Positions 20,830 to 31,856 are shown, numbered from the stretch's first letter. The stretch: 64,000 nt of DNA from Fallopia convolvulus (GCA_964016875.1 OZ024726.1:54367325-54431324), one strand, 5' to 3'. Numbers and translations: made by a program. The notes: generated by a model from the sequence alone, not told the origin.

Positions 20830-21121
20830 AGCAGGCTTGGGCCTCCCCAGCCCAGAAAGGCTTATTGGGCCAGTCCCACCTGAACGGCCCATTAAGCAAG
20901 ACACGAAGAGCAAGCCCAGAAAAGCTTCACCCCTGCAAAACAGGAAAAAAGCTAAGTATAAAGCCTCGCGAAAAGAGGGCTTCGCAAGATGCCCGCCACG
21001 AACCTCGGAACCCTTGAAACCTCGCAAAATGCCTGCCCACTTCTCAAAACCTCGTACCCCGTGACCTTTGAGAACTTATGCCCTGCGGCCCTCGGGGCGA
21101 GATCCCCAGACCATGGGGTTG

Positions 21122-22010
21122 TGATGATGCTCAAAATAGTAAAGTGAGATGTGGGCCCGGGGTACGAAGAACATGCAGACCCGGCGGGCCTCCCGAGGAT
21201 GATCCTAGGGCCCACCTCCATACCCACCTATTATTTTAACAAAGTTCTTCCCCCCGTGAGGTCCTCCGATACCTTGGAACGAGGTCTACACCTCGTAACC
21301 GACTCTACCGACACGCCCGCCCACCAGGGCCACTCAGCTGGCGCCACTCTCCCAAGCCAATCACAAGATGCCTCGCTTCAAGACCAATCGGAGCCCTTGA
21401 TCTCGGGCGTCCCACATCGGACAGTGATCAAAACTCGACTCCCCAACCCTCTATAAATAGAGGAGAACCTCATATGGAAAAGGGGTCGAAAAACATCTTG
21501 AACTCAAGAACTATCTTGCTCGTTGAAGATCGACGTGATCGAAACATCGTCAAAAGGCCTCGCTATAGACAAGTGAAGTCCACAAAAAGACTTCAAGTCT
21601 CACAAAGTTTCTACTCACATCAAAGACCTCGCTACACCATCTTGCAAGCTGTCTACACCTCACTCTCATTCACAACAAAGACTTCGTTGCCCGATCTCGC
21701 AAGTCATCAACATCGTCCCGCTAGATCAACCTCGCTCAAAAGGTCAAACAAGCAATACTTAGAATTGTCTAGCAATTAGAAGATCTCGAACATTGTTACG
21801 TCGAGATCTCGGATAATCGTAGGAGGTCTAGGGTGTAAACTTCCAAGTGTTTGTAACCTCGTTGGTTTGCAACCTCGTTGATTTGTAACTTCGTAATATT
21901 GCAACCTCGTTGTAAAGAAAATCATAAATAAAGAAACAAGTGTTCGCACAATCGAATATAATAATCCCGTTTCTTGTCTTTTAGCGAATGGTTTATTTCA
22001 GGTTTCATCA
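21122..22010 (+). repeat. 3' LTR of the Tat element
   Basis: 889 bp, same ends as the 5' LTR. TATA box at 21453-21460. About 13 single-base differences from the 5' copy, counted by eye. The sequence just before it (ACCATGGGGTTG) is a weak purine tract; the same 12 bases occur at about 16922-16933 inside the element. Confidence 0.95.
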
Positions 22011-22320
22011 GTAATATGCTTACAGAAATTGCAATAATCTGATAACTTCACATTTTCTCTTGGCATTGAATCTTATATCATTCAACACTGATGACATATT
22101 TAACTGGAATTTATCAGCTTTTGATGTTTCACCAGCTTTTTCACAATATTGGTGATTCAAATTTCCCTGATGTTTTATTTTTTGTACAAAATTTTCATGA
22201 TGGAATTTCACAACAATGTTGAATTACAGTTTCCAAAATAAATTCGATCCGACTTTCATGTCCCTTTCTAGATTCTAGTTCCATCCATTGAAAGTTCAGG
22301 AGAGAGAGAAAAAAGCAATC
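22011..22320. other. Upstream flank of 7SL locus A, duplicated near 32370
   Basis: No gene. Bases about 22123-22200 (TTTCACCAGCTTTTTCACAA..., GGTGATTCAAATTTCCCTG, AAAATTTTCATGAT) match 32371-32450 with few changes, so the flank and the RNA gene were duplicated together. Confidence 0.6.
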
Positions 22321-22326
22321 TGCATT

Positions 22327-22368
22327 TCCCACATCGAGAATCTCAAAGTTCCACATCTCCTTTATATA
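22327..22368 (+). promoter_or_regulatory. USE and TATA promoter of 7SL gene A
   Basis: USE TCCCACATCG at 22327-22336 and TATA TTTATATA at 22361-22368, separated by 24 bases. This spacing matches Pol III type small-RNA promoters of plants; Pol II snRNA genes have about 10 bases more. The predicted start is 22392. Confidence 0.75.
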
Positions 22369-22391
22369 TGCAGAAGTTGCAATGCAACAAT

Positions 22392-22699
22392 GTCGAGCTC
22401 AGTAGTGTGGGCTTGTAACCCAAGTGGGGACATTAAGGTGATAGAACTGGGCCTTGAACTGAGCTGGGTCGGATCTCTGTGGTGGCAATCGTTGGTCCGC
22501 CCTCTCCAAGTAAGGAGCTGAACCATGTCACTTGGGCGAAGGCTCGGGTGAATTGGTTCCTAAAGCGGAGGGCATCGCTTGAGGCTGGTTTCATAGAGCA
22601 GCGACTACCTCCCGCTCTTTTCAGTGGAAGGATAACGGGTCGGTCCCTCCAGGATCTATTAGAGCCTAGGCGTTCAGTCCTTATTGGACCATCACTTTT
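22392..22699 (+). ncRNA. 7SL (signal recognition particle) RNA gene, copy A
   Basis: About 308 nt. It starts GTCGAGCTC (usual plant start GCCGAGC), then has GGCTTGTAACCCAAGTGGGG of the Alu-like 5' domain. The S domain has AAAGCGGAGGGCA, the helix-8 hairpin GGTTTCATAGAGCAGCG, CCCGCTCTT and GTGGAAGGATAACGGG. It ends GGACCATCAC before a T tract at 22696-22704 that serves as Pol III terminator. The RNA is the scaffold of the cytosolic particle that targets secretory proteins to the ER. Changes against the usual plant sequence (CATAGAG for CACAGAG, TTTTCAG for TTGTCAG) may mean a diverged or inactive copy. Confidence 0.75.
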
Positions 22700-23335
22700 T
22701 TTTTAATTTCCGGGAGCAAACACGAACCTCGGTTGCTAAAGTGGAGGGGATTGCATGACGTTGGTTTCACAAAGCATGACTACTCTCGATCTTTTTTAAT
22801 TTCCGGGGAAAAATGTGAACCTCGGTTGCTAAAGTGGAGGGGACTGCGTGAGGCTGGTTTCACAAAGCATGACTGCTCTCGATCTTGTCAGTGGAAGGAT
22901 AACGGGTTGGTGCCACCTGAATCCATTATTCAATCCTTAATGGACCATCGCTTCTTTCTTTTTTTAATTTCCTTGGACAAACCGGGTTTCTTGAGCGAAG
23001 ACTTAGATGACTCGGTTCCTAAAGTGGAGGGGACTGTGTGAGGCTGGTTTCACATAGCACGACTACTTCCTGCTCTTGTCAGTGGAAGGATAATGGGCTG
23101 GTGCCTCCCGGATCCATTAGTGCCTAGTCGTTCAGGCCCTATCGGACTATCGCTTTTTTCCTATTTTCTTGGACTCGGTTCTTAAAGTGGAGGAGACCGC
23201 GTGAGGATGGTTTCATATAGCAACGACTACTTTCCGCTCTTGTCAGTACAAGGATAATGGGTTGGTGCCACCCGAATCTATTAGTGACTAGGTATTATTC
23301 AGCCCTATCGGACCATCACTTTTTTTCCCTTTAGA
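22700..23335 (+). repeat. Four tandem partial copies of the 7SL 3' half
   Basis: Partial copies lie at about 22705-22796, 22797-22966, 22967-23157 and 23158-23330. Each begins with CGGTTNCTAAAGTGGAGG-like sequence, keeps a GGTTTCACA-type helix-8 segment and GTGGAAGGATAA, and all but the first end GGACCATCGCT-like plus a T run. None has the 5' domain or a USE/TATA promoter, so they are pseudogene fragments. Unit length near 170 bp, with the first one truncated. Confidence 0.75.
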
Positions 23336-23367
23336 CTAGGAGATGATGACTCGTATTAGTTTGGCCC

Positions 23368-23721
23368 TAATACGCTAATACGCTATGATTATATTAGTTA
23401 TATTTGTTATCTTTTCAATATTATCTTTCCTTTTAATTAGCGATTTGGTTTTATCCTTTAAGTAAGTTTATCTTTTAATATTTCAGCAATTAGGATTAGG
23501 ATTTTATTATTATATATACTCATGTATTGTGTTCTATGGAGGAGGGAATGAGAAATCAGAAATTAATTAGTTTAGCCTAATTCTTCCCTATCCAGTCTTC
23601 ACTCATTATCCCCGGCTTTGGCCATTCACATTCGAAGTGCATCTGCACTATTATCCTTCTTCCCTTCACCCAATTACTTTATTCATTGAATTCGATACGA
23701 GATCTATACGGTTTCGTACCA
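23368..23721 (+). repeat. 5' LTR of the small element
   Basis: The ends are mutated (TAATACG... and ...CGTACCA instead of TGATACG and CGTATCA). It contains TATATATACTCATG near 23511. 354 bp. Confidence 0.88.
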
Positions 23722-23828
23722 ATTGGTGCTTTCATTCTTGAACTCTACCATGACCATGTTCGTAGTTCCAAGCAATATCCGGGACCTTCCCCCACATATG
23801 GAGTTGAAGATCCATATATAATATTGAT

Positions 23829-24461
23829 ATGAAATATGAGGTTCGTCGTCGTCAAATAGATATGGAATATGAAGATCGTCTTCGTCGGATGCATCAGATT
23901 TTTTCTAGATTGGAACTCAATCATAAAGCTACGAAGGCGACACCACAGAGCCCTACCCCCGCGGCTGTAATTCCCACGGTGAACGATCCCGCGCCCGCGA
24001 CAACAGATCCCGCGCCCGCGGCCGCTAATTTCGCGCCCGCGGCAAACACTATTGGCCTCGGTAACGAGCCAGTGGAGGTCGTTACCGACCCGGGTAACGC
24101 ACCGGCAAAGGTCGTTACCGACCCGACCCTGTGTCTCACGCCTGCTGCCTACCCGTGCCTTCCGCCGCCGCATTCTCCAGACGTTTTGGGCTTGGGAACT
24201 TCTTTTCCAGAGTCTGATTCACCAAAGGGAGACCGGATCCAACTCGGTATCGAAGAACGGTCGTTGCCGATATGCTCTGACTTGTTTGTCCGCCAACCAT
24301 TCGGTGCAATGCGCAGGGCAAACTTCCGTCATGATCTGCTGACTCAAGCAGTGCTACATGTACAATGGGACCCTGGCGGATTAAGTTCCAAGATCCGTTT
24401 CTTGAGTCTCCTCCTGATTTCCGACTTGAGGACAAGTCGATTCTCAACGAGGGAGAATTGA
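23829..24461 (+). CDS. ORF of the small LTR element, gag-like N-terminus fused to non-coding remnant
   Basis: 210 residues. The first 35 (MKYEVRRRQIDMEYEDRLRR) look like a charged helical gag start. The middle is an imperfect repeat rich in Pro, Ala, Thr and Asp (PAPATTDPAPAA, EVVTDPGNAPAKVVTDP). No nucleic-acid-binding or enzyme motif is seen. The end of the ORF is out of frame with the pol remnant that precedes the 3' LTR. It may be a relic of gag or chance. Confidence 0.4.
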   Translation: MKYEVRRRQIDMEYEDRLRRMHQIFSRLELNHKATKATPQSPTPAAVIPTVNDPAPATTDPAPAAANFAPAANTIGLGNEPVEVVTDPGNAPAKVVTDPTLCLTPAAYPCLPPPHSPDVLGLGTSFPESDSPKGDRIQLGIEERSLPICSDLFVRQPFGAMRRANFRHDLLTQAVLHVQWDPGGLSSKIRFLSLLLISDLRTSRFSTREN

Positions 24462-24814
24462 TACGCTGATACGCTAGGATTATATTAGTTATATTTGTTA
24501 TCTTTTCAATATTATCTTTCCTTTTAATTAGCGATTTGGTTTTATCCTTTAAGTAAGTTTATCTTTTAATATTTCAGCAATTAGGGTTAGGATTTTATTA
24601 TTATATATATACTCATGTATTGTGTTCTATGGAGGAGGGAATGAGAAATCAAAAATTAATTAGTTTAGCCTAATTCTTCCCTATCCAGTCTTCACTCTTT
24701 ATCCCCGGCTTTAGCCATTTACATCCGAAGTGCATCTGCACTATTATCCTTCTTCCCTTCACCCAATTACTTTATTCATTGAATTCGATACGAGATCTAT
24801 ACGGTTTCGTATCA
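24459..24814 (+). repeat. 3' LTR of the small element
   Basis: Starts TGATACGCTGATACGC, a 9-bp duplication of the terminus, and ends TTTCGTATCA. It is 356 bp and almost identical to the 5' LTR, apart from the lost ends of the latter and a TA-run difference near 24605. Confidence 0.9.
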
Positions 24815-24861
24815 GGCCCCATTAAGCACTCTAACTCTTTGAACTATGATTAATGTTTTTG

Positions 24862-26158
24862 CAGTCAGCAAGTTGATGCCACTTTATAAAAACAAGGGAG
24901 ACGTACAACAATGCAACAACTACAGGGGTATCAAACTTCTTAGTCACACGATGAAGTTGTGGGAAAAGTTGATTGAGTCAAGACTGAGGAAGCTGGTCGG
25001 CGTGTCAGAAAACCAATTCGGTTTCATGCCCAGTAGGTCATCCATCGAGGTGATCCATTTGCTCAGGAGGTTGTCAGAGGCTTACAGAGAGAGGAAGCAG
25101 AATCTGCATATGGTGTTTATTGATTTGGAGAAGGCGTACGACAGAGTACCTAGACAGTTGTTGTGGGGATGTTTGGAGGCAAGGGGAATATCGGGAACGT
25201 ATATCAGAATTCTAAAGGATATGTATGAAGGGTCCTTAACCTGCGTGTGTAGCCCAGGGGGAGATACAGATTACTTCCAGGTAAAGGTGGGGTTGCACCA
25301 GGGTTCGGCACTTAGCCCCTTTCTCTTCGCACTTGTTATGGATGTGCTGACGCGGGAGATCCAAGGAGAGGTACCGTGGTGCATGCTATTCGCGGACGAC
25401 ATTGTACTGGTCGATGAGTCGAGGGCTGGAGTTGCTAGAAAGCTTGAAGTGTGCAGGGAGAAGCTCGAATCAGAAGGTTTTAGACTGAGAAGGACAAAAC
25501 AGAATATGTGGAGTTCAAGTTTGGTCAGGTGGAGGAGTCCACTGAGGAGGTACTTTTGGGGGACGTCCCCGTTATGGAGAAGGAGAGTTTCAGGTACTTA
25601 GGATCGATTCTGCAAGGTGACGGAGACATAGACGAGGACATCAAACATAGGATTCAGAGGTGTTGGCAAAAATGGAGGGCCGCCTCAGGGATTTTATGTG
25701 ACAAAAAGGTCCCACTTAAACTAAAAGGGAAATACTACAAGTCTGTAATTAGACCTGCTTTGTTGTATGGTTCAGAATGTTGGCCTACCAAGAAGGTGCA
25801 AGAGCAGAAATTGATGGTAGCAGAGATGCGTATGTTGAGATGGATGTGCGGGCACTCGAGATTGGACATGATCAGAAACAAAGTGATTAGAAACAAGGTC
25901 GGAGTGGCTAGTATAGGACAGAAGCTGAGAGAATCGAGGTTGCGTTGGTTCGGGCACATACAGAGGAGACCACCAGAGGCCCCGGTGCGAAGATGTGAGG
26001 GGTTGGTTTTCAGCGATTTTCGCCGAGGCAGAGGTAGACCGAAGAAGAGCTGGAAGGAAATCATAAAACAGGATCTCGCCTCGCTAGATATTTCGGAGGA
26101 CTTGGCAAACTGTAGGGATCTTTGGAGAGAAAAGATTACGGTGGAGGAGCAGTAGCTG
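24862..26158 (+). pseudogene. RTE-type LINE fragment: reverse transcriptase and C-terminal region
   Basis: 5'-truncated at about 24862. The first frame (to about 25500) has RT blocks LYKNKGDVQQCNNYRGIKLL, FIDLEKAYDRVPR, GLHQGSALSPFLF and the active site LFADDIVLVDES. A one-base shift near 25495 leads to the second frame (25508-26155) with FRYLGSILQGDGD, RPALLYGSECW, RMLRWMCGHSRLD and WFGHIQRRP, typical of plant RTE elements. No endonuclease remains. The 3' tail runs to about 26360 and holds a duplicated GTTGAACCACGTAAGCGA. Dead copy. Confidence 0.88.
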
Positions 26159-26371
26159 GTTTAGTCATAAAACAGGATCATAGTTAATTAACTCTTTAGG
26201 CCTTTTTTACACACCCTCTCGATTCCTATGTCGAGGGAAGGGTGGGTACATCCTGGCCTCCCAGACCCTGCCCGAGGCAGGTCCACACTGGGTTGAACCA
26301 CGTAAGCGACATGGTTTATACGAATAGAGTTGAACCACGTAAGCGAAACTGAAATATCAGACACGACAATG

Positions 26372-28290
26372 TCAGTATCCCATGGGCACTGCCCCGGTTA
26401 GTTGTTGCCTTATCTCACTAATAACTTGCCGGGGTAGTTTGTTTCTTGTATCAATGTGTTTAATAGTTTGGTAAAACTTGGGGTTTATTTTTTGGCAGAC
26501 TTGGTGTGTATGTGGGCATTTGCTAATGAGGTGGTTAATGTCCTCGGAAGTGCAATGGCATAGAAGGCAGCCCCCCTGTACCGAAATATGGTTAGCTAGT
26601 AATCGGGTTTTCGTTGGTATACCGTCATTATCTATTTTCCACAGAAAATTTTTAACTTTAGGAAGAGTATCAAGTTTCCAAATCCAATTGTTCATACTTG
26701 GGTTGTAGTTAGTTATGTTTGTTATATGGTCTATGGTTGATGAAGTGGAAAACCACCCACTTTTACTTGGAGCCCAGTATAGTCGGTCTGTAATATCATT
26801 CTCCGGAGTGACTATGTCATTGATTTTATCCACGATTTCCATCGGCAAGTATTGTTGCATGGTGGTTGTGTTCCATTTTTTCTCCGTTGTAAGGAAATCA
26901 ACAACTTTGGCCTTTTTGTTAATTCTGTCTTTATTGGTTGCGTGGTTTATTAATGGTTCGGCCATGACCCATCTATCCGTCCAGAAGTTAATAGTTTTTC
27001 CATCTCCTACCTGCCAAATGAGGCCTTTTTCGAAGAGATGTTTTAGTTTGATTAGATTTCTTCATTGCCATGACGTATTGGGTTTGATTTTGTATGAAAA
27101 GATGTCATTATTTCGGAGGTATTTCTCTTTGATTATGCGAACCCAAATGTTGTGAGGTTCCGCAATAATTTTCCATAGTAGTTTCATTTGAAGAGCTTTG
27201 TTCATGTGTTCCGCTTTTCTTAGTCCAAGACCACCATATAATTTTGGTTTGCAAATTCTGTCCCAACCAATGAGAGGTTTATAATTTTGATGCTTGTTCC
27301 AAAAGAACCCCCTATTGTTTTGTCGAGTTCTGTGTGTACACTCGTTGGTAGCATAAAGCTTTGCATAATGTAATTTGGTTTAGCTGCTAAATTTGAGCGG
27401 ATCAACACAGTTCGACCTTCTTGAGATAGTGAATTAACTTTTCATTTGCTTAATTGATCTTTGGTTTTCCCCACTGTATCACTAAAGGTTTCCTTATTAA
27501 CTGCACCATTAACGATTGGGCATCCAAGGTATTTATCTAGGTTCGTCATAGTAGTGATTTGTAGTGCAGTTTGGATTCTTACTTTTTGTTGGTTTGGAAC
27601 TACACGGGAAGTTTGGAATGCCGATTTGTTGTAGTTTACTTTTTTACCAGACAAGGCACAATATTCATCAATAATTTTCTTTATCGATAGACAAGTTGAT
27701 TGTGTTGCTTTGGAGAATATTATAATGTCATCAGCAAAAGAGAGGAATGGTATTTTGGTTCCTCCACGAGCAAGTGCGAATCCTACCGTTTTATTTGATT
27801 CCATGCTTACTTGTTGGAGTCTCCTTGCTAGGATTTCTGTACCTAGGATGAAGAGGTAAGGAGAAAGTGGGTCACCCTGTCTTAGGCCTCGCTCGGGGGT
27901 AAAAGGTTCTGTAGGTCCATTGTTCACCAAGACGGAAAAAGATACTGTTTTGACACATTCTTCTATCCATCCTATAAACTTGCTATCAAAACCGAATTTC
28001 CTTAGGACAAGGAAGAGGAAATCCCAATCCACACGATCGTACGCCTTTTCCATGTCCAACTTGATTGCTACCCATCCATCCTTATTTTTCTATTTTTGAA
28101 AGAATGAAAGATTTCATGAGCAACTAAAATGTTATCTTGTATGACTCTGTTGGCTACAAATGCTCCTTGCAAAGGGTGTATAAGGTGATCCATAACTTTC
28201 TTTAGACGCTCGGTAATGATTTTTGCAATTGTTTTGTAAATTGTGTAAATTGAAATTAATGTGCTTGCTCATAATCCTTTTTTTTTAAAG
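26372..28290 (-). pseudogene. L1-type LINE remnant: RT and zf-RVT domain
   Basis: Read leftward. From about 28280, broken frames give ERLKKVMDHLIHPLQGAFV. From 28059 to 27442 one frame carries RT (DMEKAYDRVDWDFL, GLRQGDPLSPYLFI, FLSFADDIIIFS). A decayed linker follows (KEKYLRNNDIF), then 26965-26372 holds the reverse-transcriptase zinc-binding region (KNFLWKI, TKTRLLAN, CLLCHCTSEDINHLISKCP). The APE endonuclease part is missing. Frameshifts and stops show it is inactive. It lies immediately left of the 3' end of the resistance gene homologue. Confidence 0.85.
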
Positions 28291-28455
28291 GCGTATATTT
28301 TATTAATTCTACAAGGTTATGCGTAATAGTTATACATGGTATGTAACAAAAAGAGAAGAAAAATTCAGCACATGAAGACTGATAAAAAAAATCAACGCTT
28401 GAACTAGAATATCTAACATTGGACAAACAAGGACCCTATAAAATTAAAATTAATG

Positions 28456-31400
28456 CTAAATTGAATAAGTCTCCTTAACATGAAATTTGAGGGGATTACT
28501 AATTTCAACGAAAGGGATGTGTTGAATGAGATGAAAATCTTCTCCTTCACGGCCATTGTATTCAACTCCACATGGTCGTTGAAGCCTCTTGCAAAAGCTC
28601 TTGGACACAAAATTAGCCCTTAGGCATTGTAGATTGCACCTATAACTAATCCCTTTGGGAATTCTTTCCAACTTGTAGCAATTCAAGATGCATAACATCT
28701 TCAATTGAGACAATCCACCATTTTCAACTCTCCATTCCTTCAAATTGGACATGTTCGATAAAGTAAGCTCTTGGAGTTGTGGAATTCCAATCATACTCAA
28801 CCTACTTGCATTGTATGCATCATGATCCAAAACAAGACGCCTCAACTGATCTAGATTCGCGAGAGCTTGCTTCATATCATCTTCTTTCTCAATCTTCGCA
28901 ACACGTAGCTCCAAACTCAAGAGATTAGGAGGAAACACCAAGGGCAAATGTTGTTTTCTTATCTTTCCCCATAAAACAAGTCTCTTCAAGATCCGAGACC
29001 GTTCCAATTTCATCTTCTCCATATCAAACTCCAATCTTGAATCCACTCTAAGGGAAATGCACAAGGTGTGAAGATGGCTACTTGGGTTTCCGACGAAAAT
29101 AGATATAGCATCCAATTGAGCTTGGCTATCTATGGTTGTTAAATGCAACTCTTGTAAACCAATTGTAAGAAAAAAGAGATCTTTAGCTATCCATTCACCA
29201 CCTACCGCTTGCAAAACTTGCAAATTCCTTGGTTTGTCTAGCCCCAATATTGTTTGGCCTGCATTTGTATGATCATGATAGGATAAGGAAAGATGTCTAA
29301 GTTGATCCATGCTACCCACCATGTTGTTTGGTAAACTTTGGCCATCATTCCCAATGTATATGAAGGTCAACAAGTTTTTGTGTGTTGTTGTAGATTGTAT
29401 GAGTTTCTTGATTCCACAACACCTCTCGATTCTCAAGTATCTTAATAGAGTCAAGTTTGCTATTGGCTCCGCGGAGTCTCCCAGATCAACCTTTACAAGA
29501 TGCAAAACTCTAAGCAACTTCATATTTTCATAAGGCAACTCTAGCTTTGTTATTCCCCCGCCATGGTTGTCAGAGCAAATGAAAGATCTGAGTCGCGGAC
29601 TATATGTTGAAAATGGCTTCCTGTGGAAATTCAACACAAACTCCATGGCTCCATTAATCTGATTACCAACTTTTCAATAATAGAATAGAATATACACAAA
29701 ACTTAAAACAAAAGTTTCTTGAACCCTAAATGACTTGTCCTAAATTAGAGAGGTATTCAAATGGTGTACTCTCCTAACTCAAAAACATAACTCAAATAAA
29801 CTCATTTATGCTCAAAATTTAACTTCTAACATGATGAACCTAACCGGAAAGTTTAGCGACAAATGTAAGCCACATATAACAATATAGCATAATCAAAAGG
29901 TATGAACTTGCATATAAACGTAATAGTAATTAAGACTAAATTATAGCCTTTGGGTGTGACTTTGTTAACTTTGGTTAAGTGAAAAGTATATGTACAGCTG
30001 AAATTAAAATACACTTTAGTAGTAGTTAAGGCTGAGTAAAACTTTTTGAATGATAGTTCGATGAGACGTTGTCTTCATGGAAGTTGGTTCTAAGATTGAT
30101 GAAGATGAGATTTCGAAGAAGCTCAAGTCCTCTGCCTTCTTTATACAAAGATCTCGCATCAAATCATGAATCCGAATAGCTTGAACTTTTCCTTCGTAGT
30201 CTCTACCTTCAACTTGAACCAAACATCTCTGAACCAATTCATCTAGGAAACCCCTAGCTAATTCCTCTAGTGTCTCACTTTCATTGCATAGATTTGCTTT
30301 TAGAAACCCTTCCGCGATCCATAATTGGATCAATTGTTCAACACATATATGATCATCTTCTTGAAAGATGCCCAAATAAAGAAAGCATGACTTCAAATAA
30401 TAGGGCAAATCAAAATAGCATAGCTCCAACATTTCCTTCATTGCCCCATAATCATGAGAGCCATTGTCATACTTCATTATCCTTGACATTACATCACTAT
30501 TAACACTTTCCCACTCTTGTATTGTTCCCTTTGTGCTCAAAAGCCCGGCAAGAGTAACAATCGCAAGCGGTAACCCTCTACACTTCTCCAACATTTTCTT
30601 TCCCAACCAAGCAAAGTTGGATTCACTCTCAAAATTGCATACTCCTTCCCAATTCTTGCAAACTATGCTAAAAAACAGCTCCCAACTTTCATCTATGGTA
30701 AGGTATCGCATTTTGTGGATGTATAAACCTTCTAAACGCGGAAAGTTAACAACTTTTCTATTGCGAGTGGTGATCAGAACTCTACCACTACTTATGCTCC
30801 TTGTTGGCAATAGTATAGGGAGTAATTCTTGTAGAGCTTCTACTCTCCATACATCATCAAGAACGATCAAATAAGAACGTTTCTCGAGGAATTCATGAAG
30901 CTTATGAAAAGGGTTTATCGATGCTTCACCTCCGGATTGAAGTTGAACACCAACTTGTACACATATCTCACTCAAAAGGTGTGAAGCACTCCATTCTTGA
31001 GAGATACAAACCCAAGCGCTACTAGGAAAACGCTCTGTAATTTCCCTATGGTTGTATAGTTTTCTTGCAAGAGTGGTTTTTCCAGACCCGCCCGTGCCAA
31101 CAATAGCCAAAGTTGTAACAACAACACCATCCTCACCAACTAATTTGGCAACAAGGCTCCTTACATCTTCCTCCAAGCCAACAATGAGCTCGCCATTACT
31201 CGTATAGGGGTAACTCCGAGGCCTCCGTCTATGCTTTGCTTGGAGAAGAAGATTGTTGGTTGGAAGTTGATACCCTTTTGGCCTATTGATTGCTTCTTTG
31301 AACCGTTGTTTGAGTCTTTCGACCTTCTCGATCACATGGTGTGTCCGAACAAGAGAGTTTGAGCTAGGTGAGAGCTCAAGACATGGCTCACGCTTGCTCG

Positions 31401-31568
31401 CCGCTCGATTTCATCGACGTCGATCAAATAGCTCTCTAGCATTTGGAACTCCTTTTTTAAGCTGTCAAGAGCGCTCTTTGTGTCGGTGGATAATATTCTG
31501 AACTCGTTTTCCATGAAATTGGTGAGTTGCTCAAGAGTGAAGCTGAAAGCCTCGAAATTCATTGTCAT
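28456..31568 (-). pseudogene. CC-NB-LRR resistance-gene homologue with a frameshift after the CC domain
   Basis: Starts at ATG 31568 or 31562 (MNFEAFSFTLEQL), an Rx-N type coiled-coil domain. The frame breaks near 31370; homology resumes as NSLVRTHHVIEKVERLKQ in the next frame. The NB-ARC domain has P-loop GTGGSGKTTLA, RNBS-A FPSSAWVCISQ, kinase-2 YLIVLDDVW, GRVLITTRN, GLPL CRGLPLAIV, RNBS-D CFLYLGIFQEDD and an MHD-type IHDLMRDL. Exon 1 ends after IIQK at 30043. An intron 30042-29659 (GT...CAG, phase 0) joins INGAMEFVLNF, and the LRR region runs to the stop at 28456. The product would be about 895 residues, normal for an RPP13/RPP8-like CNL, which acts as an intracellular immune receptor. Apart from the one shift all motifs are intact. 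Confidence 0.88.
29659..30042 (-). other. Intron of the CC-NB-LRR gene
   Basis: 384 bp, minus strand, donor CAAAAA|GTTTTA and acceptor GTAATCAG|ATTAATGG. Phase 0 on both sides. The exon 1 frame would otherwise stop eight codons later, and the LRR exon has no other upstream coding. Confidence 0.65.
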
Positions 31569-31856
31569 TTTGGCTGTAAGAGAATCAACCGGAAATTTGG
31601 TCTCGAAATGGGTTTTAAAATTGGGTGGGTCGGAGATTTTGAAAGCCTTTAAAATTGGATTTTTATGAAAATGGGAAAGGTGTTCAAGTGATATTGTGAT
31701 AAGTCACAGGAGTAGTTGTGGTGGGTCAAAATAATTGAGCATCCACTAGAAGAATGTTCCCATTTTTTGACTTGAGAACCAACTCTTTCTTCAACGTTGT
31801 GAACAAAAACACGTCAAATTCAAGCGATGGGTCCAGCTGTAACCTTTCTGAAAAAA
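31569..31856. other. Promoter side of the CC-NB-LRR gene
   Basis: No gene. AT-rich sequence between the resistance gene start and the tRNA. A run of T on the minus strand at 31851-31856 is the tRNA terminator. Confidence 0.5.

Larger units (their letters stand above)
9823..22010 (+). mobile_element. Complete Tat-type Ty3/gypsy LTR retrotransposon, 12.2 kb
   Basis: Both LTRs are 889 bp and begin TGATGATG and end TTTCATCA. The element is flanked by identical GTAAT at 9818-9822 and 22011-22015. Internal order is primer site, gag-protease, RT, two RNase H domains, integrase, a 43-bp tandem array, an antisense accessory gene and a long untranslated region. A second, archaeal-type RNase H after the first and accessory genes near the 3' LTR are hallmarks of the Tat lineage. 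By eye the LTRs differ at about 13 positions (near 1.5%), so insertion is recent. Even so, gag and pol are broken by several frameshifts and one stop. Confidence 0.95.
23368..24814 (+). mobile_element. Small non-autonomous LTR retrotransposon (1.45 kb), chromovirus derivative
   Basis: LTRs at 23368-23721 and 24459-24814 are nearly identical. Target duplications GGCCC lie at 23363-23367 and 24815-24819. A primer site ATTGGTGCTTTCATT follows the 5' LTR and a purine tract (GAGGGAGAA) precedes the 3' LTR. The internal region is only about 740 bp. Just before the 3' LTR it reads DFRLEDKSILNEGE in one frame, matching DLRLEDKPMLNGGE at the pol end of the chromovirus at 2640-2707, so it is a deletion derivative of a related element. 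Confidence 0.9.

Noticed and set aside
20169..20883. Plus-strand Arg/Lys-rich open frames before the 3' LTR of the Tat element
   Set aside because: Three overlapping frames on each strand with biased composition and no domain; better explained as the untranslated region of the antisense gene.
22327..22368. U6 or U3 snRNA promoter
   Set aside because: The promoter type would fit, but the transcribed sequence has the 7SL 5' domain and helix 8 and no U6 or U3 boxes.
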